Position numbers and translations under genes: made by a program
Part shown: positions 32,992 to 43,535 of the stretch, piece by piece
Layout: every line of letters starts with the position of its first letter
Position numbering within the stretch: position 1 is the stretch's first letter
Assembly: GCA_026018925.1 (NCBI GenBank)
Contig: JAKSZU010000005.1
Location: 82,387,398 to 82,451,397 of the forward strand
DNA: 64,000 bases
Source of the DNA: Tupaia tana
Lineage: Eukaryota; Chordata; Mammalia; Scandentia; Tupaiidae
Direction: 5' to 3'
Notes under the pieces: generated by a model
Databases searched by the model: none
Told to the model about the DNA's origin: nothing
Seen by the model: only the letters and a program-made list of their open reading frames with translations

Positions 32992-33249
32992 GGGACCAGC
33001 AGTTAGCGTAATGGCTATGTCGCTGGACTCCCACGTAGTCGACCGCGGTTCGTGTCCCGGACCCGGTGGCTTAAACTCACGCCGGGCGCGTGTGTGTGCG
33101 TGCCCAAGATCCCGAGAGGAGAATGGAGGAGAAGGATTGCGGCATGGCCATCCCCCCTGGGGGGTGATTTCTTGCCTTCTGTCTCTCTCTGCCTGTCTGG
33201 CAAGGGCACGCGCCCTATAGCAAAAACCTCTCCAGAAAAAGAAAAAAAA
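32992..33249 (+). mobile_element. SINE-A1, young
   Basis: GGGACCAGCAGTTAGCGTAATGG; B-box region 'ggttcgtgtcccggaccc'; GGCCATCCCCCC; 'ctatagcaaaaacctctcc' and an interrupted A-tail. One G is lost in the 'gagaaggattgcgg' segment. An imperfect repeat AATTTAGGGGAG / AATTAAGGGAAA flanks it. Confidence 0.95.
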
Positions 33250-33353
33250 AAATTAAGGGAAAAAAAAATGACAAAAGTCACAGATATACCTCACAGTAGG
33301 ATTGTATTGCTAGTGACTTTCTGCCGTGGGGTAACTTGAAAGATTATTTTCCC

Positions 33354-33621
33354 GGGAACCAGCAGTTAGCGTAATGGCTATGTCGCTGGACTCCAACATA
33401 GTTGAACGCGGTTCGCGTCCCGGACCTGGTGGCTTAAACTCACGCCAGGCGCGTGTGCGTGTGTGCCCAAGATCCCGAGAGGAGAATGGAGGAGAAGGGA
33501 TTGCGGCGTGACCATCCCCCCTGGGGGGTGATTTCTCGCTTTCTGTCTCTATGTCTCTCTTTGTCTGTCTGGCGAGCACACGCGCCTTATAGCAAAAACC
33601 TCTCAAAAAAAAAAAAAAAAA
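33354..33621 (+). mobile_element. SINE-A2, young
   Basis: GGGAACCAGCAG start, GGTTCGCGTCCCGG, TGACCATCC, CTATGTCTC, 'tagcaaaaacctctc' plus A-tail. Target duplication AGATTATTTTCCC (33341-33353) and AGACTATTTTCCC (33622-33634), one mismatch. Confidence 0.97.
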
Positions 33622-33634
33622 AGACTATTTTCCC

Positions 33635-33950
33635 AGTGTAATGACTTTTTCATTTCACACATTTTAAATAAACAAAGTTGAAAAGAAAACACTCTCTAAG
33701 GAAGACACATAAATAGCCCAAAGGTATATAAAAAATGCTCAATATCCCTCAATATAAGGAAGATGCAGATTAAAAGGTTAGATAATCATTATTTACATTA
33801 CAGTTTATGTGCAAATTCCATTTGCTTGTTTTCTATGGGTATATTTATAACCCATAGAAAATTGTTCAAACTTTTATGTTTGTTATTTTGATTATTGGAT
33901 ATTCAGAGCAAAGATAAAATACATTGAACATTTTCTCATTAAAATGAATG
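33635..33950. other. Intergenic, nothing recognised
   Basis: AT-rich. A small inverted repeat 'tctatgggtatatttataacccataga' lies at 33833-33859. Confidence 0.5.
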
Positions 33951-33959
33951 GATTTGCTA

Positions 33960-36607
33960 TTTATTTTATTTATTTGTTTATTTATTTATTTGATGTAGAA
34001 CATTTATTTATTTTTTCCATAAAACACTCAAAGTTTAGTTCAGTGATAAATAATTTTAGTCGAAGAATTTTACCTTCTCTTCCTACATATCCTGCCTTTG
34101 TAATAGGAAGTGACATTGTGATCCATTTCACCACAAGTAAAGTATTACAAAATATTTACAGGAAAATATTAAAAATAACTCAAACAGGAAAGGCAAGATG
34201 AAATAAACTGGATTTTCAGAAATCTCTATTCCAGTGCCTACAGTACACAAGAGAGTCAAAACAATATATAACTAAGTTTCCCCTGATCGCAAATTTCCAA
34301 AGGACTGGAGAAGGGGAAGAAAAGGGATGAAAATGGTGTGAAAGGGAATAGATGTTAGCAGTGCTGCTTTGATAACCAATCTATTTAATGAAATATCCTC
34401 TCCTATATGCAGTAAAATCTGAACAAGTCTGAACTTTAGGATATTCTTTGAACTGAAATTAGAAAATACCCTATCAGTGGAAATAGTTCTTTCAACTAAG
34501 TTTTATAGCTTAGCCTCTTTTCCAAGAACCACTGTTAAGAACAAAAGCCTGTTCTGGCATCAAAAGTGATCACTGTTGTTCTTCCACCTCTGTCATGAAA
34601 ACTTCATAAACCATCTTTAGTTTGAACTGTGACAGAACAGAAGGACCAGATTTGGGGGCTGCTTTGGCAAGAGACACAGCAGAATTATCCTCTGAATTTT
34701 TGGGGGGAGTAGCCATAGCCCCTTTATTCTCCCAACACACCCTCAATGCAGTGGGCACAAATCGAGTGATCTCTGCCTTGGGATTAGTGATCTGTGGCTT
34801 GGCACTTTCTTCTCAATGGTGGCTGAACTTATATCATCTGCCTAGGGTCACAGAATCAAGTTGGGTGGTACATTTAAAACCCCTGTGTTGAGCGAGGGGC
34901 CTGGTGGAAAAAGCGCTGGTTCAAGCAGAAGCACCAAAGGTGGGTGCATCATGCCAGGATGAGGTGAAGGGACACCTGGAGGTGCGGGGGGAGCTAGCCT
35001 TGGTGGGTTTCCCTGAAGAGGAGGACCCGGAGGCAGACCTGGTGGTGGACCTGGGAGAGGGCCAGGAGGTCAGCGTGATGGTGTTCCTGGTGGTAAAAGT
35101 CGGGGTAAAGGTCCTCAGAGCCCTGGCATTGCAGGTGGTCTCAGAAATGGAGGTGCTCCTGGTAGAGGCCCAGGAGAAAGGCCTGTGGGTGGCCCAGGAG
35201 GCCATGAAGGTAGGGCAGATGAAGGTCTGAGAGGAGGGGGTCCTGGCATGGGAGGTGCTTGTATCTGAAAAGGCAGAGCAGACTATGGGGGTGCCTGCTG
35301 CTGTGAAGAAGCAGTGGATGTGCCATCAGAGTGCAGTTCCTCTTTATGCTGTTTTTGTGACTGCTTTCGTGCTTTGGAATCATCAGAATCATCAGCAGCA
35401 GCATCATCCGAAAATCCCTCTACTTCTTGTCCCTCCTCTGGGATTTCCTGACCTGCCATGCAATGCATCTTGGCTTGAAGAAGAGTCAGCTCCTTCGTGT
35501 TCTTCCACTTCCTTGATTTTCCAGGCATATCTGCAAATTGCACACTCAGACCTGACTTTTTCCCTCCATTATTGTCTCTCTTTCTATCATCCCAATGCAC
35601 AAATTCATCCTCCTCAGTTTCTCCATCTGATCTTCCAGTATACCGTCATGTTTACCTTGATCCATGTCCTCTGGATAGCTATCATCTTCACTGGTGCAGG
35701 AATATCATCGTCGTGACCCGGCTGAGCAAGTTCAGGACTATATAACATGTCTCCGTCTTGCCTACGAGGAGGAAGATCTAGGGCAAAGGCTGAAGAGGAG
35801 GCGGACTTGAGGGGGAGGCCAGGAGGTTTCTTCCAGGAGACAAAGATGGAACACCATGTCCAAGAAGAGGATGTGTTGAAACTGTCCAAGTTGGAGGTCC
35901 ATACACTGAGGTTTTCTTAAGGGTGGCCAGGCCCCAGGAAGTGGAGCGTCCTGGATCAAGATGTTGGATGGAGCATATGGCGTTTCTGGCAAAGGAATAC
36001 TCTCCACGGCTGCATGCAGAGCATCCTTGACACCATCCAATACTGGCTAAGTTGAGCCTCTTCAGTTCATATTCTACTTCTAGCTTTCACAATTCCTTAT
36101 ACACATCTGGATTCTCTTTTTCATAGAGTCATAGAATATGTTCAAATGTTTCACACAGCTTCTTACTCTTGTCTTTCAGTACTTTCTCATTTAATTGTGG
36201 TTGTTGAACTGGGCTAAACTACATTTCAATCCATTTTCCCATGTCCTGATAATCTGTTTGGCATCCTTTGTCTTCAAAACTGCAGCTTGTACCATCATAT
36301 GTTGTGTTTTGTTCTTTTTTTAAATTCTCTCTTCCAGGCTTCCATTTGAGCTTGGTCTGTGGGGTTCATAAATTTCCCACTCTTACTGGATGATGTCGAT
36401 CTCTGTTCCATGTTGATAATCTATATAGCTCACTTATTCATTTAAAAAAATCACTTCTGCTGGACTTCCCTGTTTGCACGAAGCAGTGAAGGGATAATTC
36501 CTGGTCTCTCTTACTTTGTAGGGGGGCTTTCACCTCAGCCTCTTGGACAACCACTCAGACCCCGCCATCTTGAAACGTCATGCCCCTCTGCCATCGTTAC
36601 GTCACCT
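33960..36607 (-). pseudogene. WBP11 processed pseudogene
   Basis: The parent gene encodes WW domain-binding protein 11 (SIPP1/NpwBP), a nuclear splicing-associated protein of about 640 residues. It has a basic N-terminus, a GMP-GKSRK-containing middle, an acidic/serine stretch, long proline-rich WW-binding runs and a conserved C-terminus. Minus-strand pieces match it in order: a start codon at 36411-36409 followed by RSTSS-SKSGKFMNPTDQA; 'ESIPLP' and 'APSNILIQD' (36040-35762); 'FALDLPPRR' and 'DMLYSPELAQ' (35889-35614); 'GLSV-FADMPGKSRK' and 'GTSTASSQQQAPP' (35600-35283); and 'ALRV', 'KAAPKSGPSV' up to a stop at 34572-34570. Exons are joined without introns, and frames change several times, with in-frame stops in the first third. 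About 195 bp of 5' UTR precedes the ATG. A 3' UTR of about 580 bp ends with AATAAA and a decayed A-tail (33960-33991). GATTTGCTATTTATTTTA (33951) and GAATTTGTTATTTTA (36608) look like a worn target duplication. It is an L1-mediated retrocopy and non-functional. Confidence 0.95.
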
Positions 36608-36775
36608 GAATTTGTTATTTTAGAAATTGCTTGCCAGATACTCATTTAATAACAGGATTTTTCATGAGAAAATAAGACTCCCCTTAGGCTAATGGCTACT
36701 ACTTTTGTTTTTCTTCGGTAGAAGACTTTTGCCAAGTAATCAGAAAAGAGATTAAAAGCTTAAATAATCAGGTTT

Positions 36776-37003
36776 GATAGTGGCACAGCAATCTTGAGAC
36801 ATTATGTGAGGTTGACCCACATGGGAAGGTTTTAGGTTTATGTCGATAGACCTCCCTGAACAAGCTGGGTATATAGATGCTGATGGTCTGTGGCTGTCTG
36901 AAACTGAGGGTGTGGAGAACCTGTTCAGGGTATGCTGTCTCATTGTGTCTCTCTTTCTGTCTGTCTTACTCATAGAAAGAAAGAAAGAAAGAAAAAATCT
37001 TAT
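36776..37003 (+). mobile_element. SINE-B, best copy
   Basis: 'gatagtggcacagcaatctt' start, 'gacccacatgggaaggtttt', 'gacctccctgaacaagctgggta', then 'tctcattgtgtctctctttctg' and an (AAAG)n tail. The middle aligns with the minus-strand relic at 41872-42290 ('gacccatatgggaaaggc', 'gaccttcctgagtacactggg'). Confidence 0.6.
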
Positions 37004-37419
37004 AGAATTAAATACTGAGAACCAGATATTAAAATATTTTCTTACATCTTCACATTGCTAGCTTATTCAAAAGGAGTAATGTTCAGCTTTTTTTTGCCAA
37101 CATTGGGAATAAGGAATATGGAATAAACAAATATTTAATGAAATATTAATTCCATGAACTTACTAAGGGAATAAAATGTTGAACATTTACTTCTAAAAAA
37201 CAGTGAGTAATTTCTGACATCTCATTAGTTCTTACAGTCTTCCGAGCAGAAATATCCTCAAATTTTTAATAATACATGTCTATAATAAATTAATTGGAAC
37301 ATATACCCCCAATATTACTGATTGATGTATATATTCTATGCATGTTCTACTACATTAATGTGATATTAAAAGATATAACAATTTTCAATAAGGCAAGATG
37401 TTCCCAATTTGAGCATTTT
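37004..37419. other. Intergenic, nothing recognised
   Basis: AT-rich, no assignable element. Confidence 0.45.
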
Positions 37420-37679
37420 TTAACAAAATTTTGCCATAGTATGCATGTACTTGTACAAGATAGAAAGAAAGAGGAGAGAGAGAGAGAGAAATTGAGAAAG
37501 CACCCATGGGGAATGGTCATACCACAATTTCTCTTCTCTATTTCTCCCTCCTTTCATAATTTCAAGTATACAAGCATGCATTTCTGAAACATTTCCCAAA
37601 CCTCCAGATATAAGTCTCGAACCAATCAGTTGATCATGTAGAATCTGGCTGCTTCAACCACAACACCATGAACTGGCTT
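37420..37679 (-). mobile_element. SINE-A, old
   Basis: 'aaaattttgccatagtatgcatg', GA-rich segment, 'acccatggggaatggtcatacc', head 'aaccacaacaccatgaactggc'. Heavily diverged. Confidence 0.75.
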
Positions 37680-38053
37680 GAATATTTTATTAAAAAATAC
37701 TTGTAGTGAAACAAATTGATTTGTGTACACCTATCATACTATAACGTCATTTTAGAGATGATTTCTCCAGGAAGCAGCATCACCTGTAAAATTATGTGAA
37801 TCATATGTGGCTGACGGGTGTGTGTAGAGGGTAGTTTTAGCAATTTTCTATTTTATTATTTAGTTTCCTATGATATATTACATGTACAAGCGCTTTGTTC
37901 TCTTGTATCAATAAAAAAAGTAGTTATTTGAAATTTTTTCTATTATTATGGTGAGTTATATTGCTTGCTTTTTATTTCAATATTGTACAAAAGTGAAAAT
38001 GATAACACTGTAAGCAAGACTTTCAATCAGAATTATATTATCAATATAAAGGA
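37680..38053. other. Intergenic, nothing recognised
   Basis: AT-rich, no assignable element. Confidence 0.45.
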
Positions 38054-38255
38054 GGGGCCAGCTCCAAGGCCTGGTGGTTAAGGTCGTTAGATCCCACATG
38101 GCTGATGGGATCCGATGGTTTGAGATACATGCCATACCCATCAGCGTGCAAACTCAGATTCTCAAATAATGGAGAAGGAACTGAGGCATAACCATTCACA
38201 ATGGGGGAAAATTCCTCCACTCCCTCTTTCTCTGTCTCCCTTTTTCATATGTATA
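38054..38255 (+). mobile_element. Old SINE-A variant
   Basis: GGGGCCAGCTCCAAGGCCTGGTGG head, 'gatcccacatggctgatgg', 'tggtttgagatac', CT-rich segment 'cactccctctttctctgtctcc'. Shares the CTCC.AGGC.TGGTGG signature with 13709-13982. Confidence 0.7.
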
Positions 38256-38340
38256 GAATATATACAATACTTTGACATATAAAAAGTATCTTTTTGAAGC
38301 TTGAAATTTCTTATTGTGTGGGGCCTAGGTAAATGTATCA

Positions 38341-38343
<3 letters not shown>

Positions 38344-38420
<77 letters not shown>
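38344..38420. repeat. Compound (AT)n(GT)n(AT)n microsatellite
   Basis: AT run at 38345-38372, TG run to about 38387, then an AT run to 38420. It sits at the 3' end of an L1 fragment. Confidence 0.95.
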
Positions 38421-38425
<5 letters not shown>

Positions 38426-38550
38426 TCAATTTCTTTTATACCTTCAATCACATATGTCACTTAGCTTGTAAAGTGAATGTTCCAGCATGAATACTTTTCT
38501 CACCAGTCCAGTTGGAAATAGTATACACGTTCTAATTCTTAATCATTAAT
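38421..38550 (-). mobile_element. L1 3'-end fragment
   Basis: 'ataccttcaatcacatatgtcactt', 'gcttgtaaagtgaatgttcc', 'caccagtccagttgg' match the 39460-39540 copy nearly word for word. Confidence 0.75.
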
Positions 38551-39404
38551 ACTGACTTCCAATACTTCATATTTTAGAAGTTTTTGTAAAAATATGGTAT
38601 TTTATTTATAATAAGAAAAATTCATTATATTGTTGGTAGGAAAATTAACTTTTTTTATTCCCTAAAGAACCATAACATTATATTTTCAACATATATACAC
38701 TGTTTCTAAAAGTTTAGGGAAATTCTAACATAATATTTAATTGATTTATGTTTCCATTGCATATTATAATCACATCTAAAATAAAAGTTTTTGAGAACCC
38801 AATATATGTATTTTCATAAACCATTTCAAATGCTGTATTTATATAACTGCTGTACTGTGTGTCTTACAGTGATTGAGTTCAACTCTATTTTAAATTGTTT
38901 GGCAGATCAATTGTATCTATTACCATAGAAGTACTTTTCTTCTCTTATTTGAGCCAGTGTTGACTTATCTTTAGTTGACATCTCTTCGTATAATTTCCAT
39001 CTGTATAAGAAATGTAAAATACCATCTCTTCTCTTTTTTCAAGTGGTACCTACAACCCAAGTGCCCCTTCAGAGCATTATATTCAATATCCATCTTCATT
39101 TAATTCCCAGGTGCAAAATTTCCTAAATTACCACTCTGTGGTTCTAGTTTCAGGCAATCCGGGACTACTCTCCTAAATTATAGCCTACAAACTCTACAAG
39201 TAAAATAATTTCAGGAATTTCATGGACCTTCCTGTCTTAATAACAGCAATGACAAAGCACAGCGGGGGAGAAGAGACTGAGGATGGAGATGGCTGAGCGA
39301 ATGTTAGCAGTCAGCTCAGTGCTGGGAGTCAAGTCTCACTAAAAGTGTGTCCACGTTTGCTTCATCCAAAGATGATTAAGAGAAATTAGTTACATTTCTT
39401 CCTT
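38551..39404. other. Intergenic, nothing recognised
   Basis: AT-rich. A 150-bp more balanced segment at 39240-39350 has no match I recognise. Confidence 0.45.
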
Positions 39405-39905
39405 TTTTAAAAAAAATGTTTATACTTTATATATATTTTTTCATATTTTTATTTCAACTTATTTTATACATTCAATCACATATGTCACTTAGCTTACAAA
39501 GTGAATATTGCAACATATATACATTTATCACCAATCCAGTGAGAATACTATACATATTATCTTCAACATATAATAACCCATTTCTTTGTTCCATAATGCC
39601 TTGCCTGTCTATTTTTCTCCTTAATGTCATTCCTCAGACTCTCCTCCTTCACTCACCCTCTTCCCACACTGTATCTGGTATTTATAACCATTTTCTATGT
39701 TTCTATATCTTCTAGTTATTCAACTTCAGCTACAGAGTGCAGACAGTTGGTATATATTAAGTGGAGATATACAATGTCTCTCCTTCATAGTCTGGCTTGC
39801 TTCATTCAGCAATATATCTTCCATATTTATCCGCTTTCTGTCAAAAGTCAGGGTCATTTTTTTTTTTTTTATGGCTGAGTAATACTCTAATTTGTGCATT
39901 AGAAC
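39405..39905 (-). mobile_element. Longest L1 3'-end copy
   Basis: Read on the minus strand: 'atggctgagtaatactc'-type block of L1 (complement at 39870-39888), then the 3' UTR with 'ggagagacattgtatatctcc', 'ggaatgacattaaggagaaa', 'ggattggtgataaatgtata' and the terminal 'atgtgattgaatgtataaaa'. It ties the shorter repeated fragments to L1. Confidence 0.8.
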
Positions 39906-40136
39906 AACAGAACTTGATGCATTAGCGTATAGCTCATGACATATCTGATATTCTATAATCCATTAAACAGAAGAAAATAAAGGTCTAGAAGTGAGACTAT
40001 GTTAATATTTCTGGACAGTCAGATCCAAATATTGCATAATAGTTACACACTGGCCTACATATACAAATATTAATATGCTTTGAAACAAGTAAATATGTAA
40101 TGAATACATGGAAATGAAAAATAATTATATTAGGTT

Positions 40137-40396
40137 GGGTCAGCTTGTGGTGCAATGGTTGAGGTGGCTGGATCCCACAAGCACGATGGTGTGGTTCAAG
40201 TTCTAGACTCAGTGGCTTGAGGAATTCACTGGGTACGTATGTGTGTGTGCCCCAAATCCCAAGAATAGAATGGAGGTGAATGAAGGGATTGCAGAATGTT
40301 CATTTCCCATGGGGAATAATCTGTCTCTCTCTCTCTCTGTCTGTTCAGCAAAAATGTGCACCATATAGCAAACTATAAAAACCAAAACCAAAAGAA
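40137..40396 (+). mobile_element. SINE-A, old
   Basis: 'gggtcagcttgtggtgcaatggttgagg', 'gtggttcaagttctagac', 'cccaaatcccaagaataga', CT segment, 'accatatagcaaact' and an AAACC-type tail. Confidence 0.83.
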
Positions 40397-40419
40397 AACC
40401 ATACAATTAAATTGGCATT

Positions 40420-40423
40420 ATAC

Positions 40424-40505
<82 letters not shown>

Positions 40506-40799
40506 TGTGAAATTACCCTCCTCCCAGAAGGTATGGCCAAGCTGTAATGCCTTCTCTTTTTCCTCTTGGGATTTTGGGCACTCATGAAAATTCACCCAGT
40601 GCAATTTATTTACTTATTTTTTTGTTTATTTTATTTTGAGAGAGATTTTTGCTACAGGGTACATGTATTTTCTGGAGAAACAGAGAGACAGAAAGTAAGA
40701 AATCTCATGGTGATTTTCAAGCTGCTGGGTCTAGAACTTGACCTGCAGTCAGTCATGTGGGAGTCCAACACCTTAGCCACCATGCCACCTCCTGGCCCC
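40420..40799 (-). mobile_element. Two overlapping SINE-A copies with microsatellite
   Basis: 40457-40605 is a body without head ('tcttgggattttgggcac', 'cacccagtgca'). At 40606 a second minus copy starts with a T-rich tail, has a purine segment, lacks the GC body and ends with 'catgccacctcctggcccc'. (TG)n at 40425-40455 and (GA)n at 40459-40500 sit at the left end. GGCATTATA flanks the pair at 40411-40419 and 40801-40809. Confidence 0.8.
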
Positions 40800-40833
40800 A
40801 GGCATTATATAGTTTTAAAGACTACAAGTTAGG

Positions 40834-41107
40834 GGACCAGCAGTTAGCGTAATGGCTATGTCGCTGGACTCCCACGTAGTTGACTGCGGTTCGAGTCCCG
40901 GACCCAGCGGCTTAAACTCACGCCGGGCGCGTGTGCGTGCGTGCCCAAGATCCCAAGAGGAGAATGGAGGAGAAGGGATTGCGGCGTGGCCATCCCCCCT
41001 GGGGGGTGATTTCTCGCTTTCTATCTCTCTGTCTCTCTCTGTCTGTCTGGCAAGCGCATGTGCCCTATAGCAAAAACCTCTCCAAAAAAAAAAAAAAAAA
41101 AAAAAAA
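40834..41107 (+). mobile_element. SINE-A1, young
   Basis: GGACCAGCAGTTAGCGTAATGG, GGTTCGAGTCCCGGACCC, GGCCATCCCCCC, 'ctatagcaaaaacctctcc' and about 26 As. Perfect 15-bp target duplication AGACTACAAGTTAGG at 40819-40833 and 41108-41122. Confidence 0.97.
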
Positions 41108-41122
41108 AGACTACAAGTTAGG

Positions 41123-41857
41123 ATATACTCTGCTATTTAAAATAAAAAAGATATTTAAAAATAATTGATCTTATAGTTTCTTATAGCATTTAAAATATTT
41201 AACATTATCAATAAAATATTTAAAGAAAAAATATTTACTATGCAAGCTTCTAAAATAATAATAAAATCTGCCTCAACATAAACAGAATTTATTATGAATA
41301 GTGCTCATATATATGAAAGCAGAGAGTCATAATTATCAAATGTATTTTAAAGGAAAACTTTGACTTTCCTCAGGTATAGCACTTTAACTTTTTAGTTTTG
41401 AAAGTTATCACATCTTAACTAGTGTGTATGAAATATCCTCCCCTCAAAAACTTGGACCACAGGTAATAGTTATGAAGAATAGACACATAATAAGAGGTAA
41501 AAGCTTTGTATTTTAGACAAAAATCATAGTGATTAAGCTACAATTAAGTTGTCAAAATAATAATGGCTAGACTCATTTATTCATAATTAAAGAGTAAAAA
41601 CTGACCTCAAGACAGGACGACATTTTTCTCACTGACAAATTTTACATAAGACCATTTATGCTTTTACATGCCATCAGCCCACCATAAATGGAGCCCCTCT
41701 AACAAAATGCTCTAGAATCTTGCCTAATTGCAGCACAGCATGGCACTTGGTATGTTCTCCCTTCCTCGCCCTGCAAGCCCTCCTCATTGTAGAGGTATTA
41801 GCAATCTTCTCTCGTGTCTTCTGTGGTCTCTTAATAGTCCATGCCAGCCATCAGATA
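41123..41857. other. Intergenic, nothing recognised
   Basis: AT-rich, no assignable element. Confidence 0.45.
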
Positions 41858-41871
41858 TCCATGGACTTCTG

Positions 41872-42290
41872 GCTTTTTTAAGTTTATATTTCTTTCTTTC
41901 TTGTTTTCTTTTCTTTGAGAGGCTTTTGCTCTAGGGCGCTTACGCTCAACAGACAGACAGAGACTGAGAGACAGAAAGCGAGAAATCACCCCCCAGGGGC
42001 GATGGCCACGCTGCAATCCCTTCTCCTCCATTTTCCTCTCCGGATCTTGGGCACGCACGCACACATGCCCGGCGTGAGTTTTAAGCCATGTGGTCTGGGA
42101 AGTGAAACACAGTCGACTACATGGGAATTAAGCGACATAACCATTACGCTAACTGCTGGTCCCAAGTTTATATTTTTTTCATGAGAGTAAGAGACATGTG
42201 CCCAGTGTACTCAGGAAGGTCCTAGGACACAAGTCTAGGGCCTTTCCCATATGGGTCCATTTGCATTATGATTGCACCACCACCTGACCC
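41872..42290 (-). mobile_element. SINE-B split by SINE-A
   Basis: T-rich tail at 41872-41891 and body at 42176-42290 belong together. The outer 14-bp duplication TCCATGGACTTCTG lies at 41858-41871 and 42291-42304. Minus-strand body words 'gtggtggtgcaatcat', 'gacccatatgggaaaggc' and 'gaccttcctgagtacactggg' match the SINE-B copy at 36.8 kb. Confidence 0.8.
41892..42163 (-). mobile_element. SINE-A, full length, nested in SINE-B
   Basis: 'tgagaggcttttgctctaggg', 'caccccccaggggcgatggcc', head ending 'ctaactgctggtccc'. Target duplication AAGTTTATATTT at 41880-41891 and 42164-42175, inside the SINE-B tail. Confidence 0.95.
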
Positions 42291-42304
42291 TCCATGGACT
42301 TCTG

Positions 42305-43134
42305 ATGCTACAAATTGCCCTCCTTGAACTCATGCTATAAGCCATTAAAGTGGTAATTACTGCATTAGAGTTCAATGTTCTTATGAATTTCCTTTTACCC
42401 CAGTGCAAAATGTCTGAAATACTGGCTTGGAGCTGGGTGTGGAGAACAAGGAGTGCTTCTTTGAAGTGACATTACTTGGATATAAGTTAGACACACGGTG
42501 AGGGTGATGCGTGTTCTCTTTGTTTTCTCCTGGGTGGGAACTTTTGCCCTCTGTGCATACCCTCTGGTATGATAATACCAGAGACCCATGTATCCTTAGC
42601 CTGCCACATCTTGGGTACAGCCTCAACTCCACAAGTGGGAATTGGGTTGAGAAAGGGGTTTTACAAACTCTTGTTTACCTTCACTTATAATTAAGCCTCT
42701 GTAGGTTGGTAGGTTGGTTGGATGAGCTATACTAGCTGTCTGCTCCATTTATGGGTATACCATGGACTTCAAATATAAGCTGATAGGAGAAGCTTTATGT
42801 TTAGGATTGTATCAACCCAGAGTGGAGTTTCTGTCATGCTAGGCTAGAAGGCTGAACAAAAAAAAAGCAGATTGTTTAAATGCCACTGTTCTTACTAAGA
42901 TTCAGTAGACATTTTTAAAATAAATATTTTCTGTATACCCTTAGGTAAATTTTCAGAGATTTGATATGATTGCATTTATAAAACAATTTTCACAAGTTAG
43001 GTTTGTTTCTTTGGGACCTAAGTCCCTCTGGCTCTTCACAAAATCATTTGAAAATGGAACTCTTGCAATGTAAACCTTTCATGATAATAAAGTTCTAATA
43101 AATATATGCAAACCATATTCACTTCTTTAGTATT
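42305..43134. other. Intergenic unique-looking DNA
   Basis: Slightly less AT-rich than its surroundings. An open minus frame at 42381-42632 has no recognisable domain. A GGTT-rich patch lies at 42704-42722. Confidence 0.45.
42562..42583. repeat. Perfect 9-bp inverted repeat
   Basis: CTCTGGTAT (42562-42570) and ATACCAGAG (42575-42583) around a GATA loop. Confidence 0.85.
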
Positions 43135-43149
43135 AGAAAAAGCATGCAA

Positions 43150-43426
43150 GGGAACCAGCAGTTAGCGTAATGGCTATGTCACTGGACTCCCACGTAGTCG
43201 ACCGCGGTTCGCGTCTCGGACCCGGTGGCTTACAACTCACGCCGGGCGCGTGTGCGTGCGTGCCCAAGATCCCGAGAGGAGAATGGAGGAGAAGGGATTG
43301 CGGCGTGACCATCCCCCCTGGGGGGTGATTTCTCGCTTTCTGTCTCTATGTCTCTCTCTGTCTGTCTGGCGAGCGCACGCGCCCTATAGCGAAAAACCTC
43401 TCCAAAAAAAAAAAAAAAAAAAAAAA
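43150..43426 (+). mobile_element. SINE-A2, young
   Basis: GGGAACCAGCAG, GGTTCGCGTCTCGG, 'ggtggcttacaactcac', TGACCATCC, 'tatagcgaaaaacctctcc' and about 24 As. Perfect 15-bp target duplication AGAAAAAGCATGCAA at 43135-43149 and 43427-43441. Confidence 0.97.
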
Positions 43427-43535
43427 AGAAAAAGCATGCAAAATGGTTATTTTAAGAAATATTTTGCACAAATTATTTGGTATTAAATTGAATTTTTAGT
43501 ATCTTACTTAAATTTAAAATGCTTATTTTATATTT

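Noticed and set aside
33310..33606. Many similar predicted peptides across the window (for example with a GDGHAAIPSPPFSS segment), which could look like a protein family
   Set aside because: They are six-frame translations of the SINE-A body on either strand. Their similarity reflects DNA repeat identity, and they lie inside elements with target duplications.
33960..36607. Functional WBP11 retrogene
   Set aside because: Several frameshifts and in-frame stops break the coding region. No single frame spans more than about a sixth of the parent protein.
42381..42632. Minus-strand 83-codon frame as hypothetical gene
   Set aside because: No recognisable motif, no start context, no splice or poly(A) structure, and normal intergenic composition.
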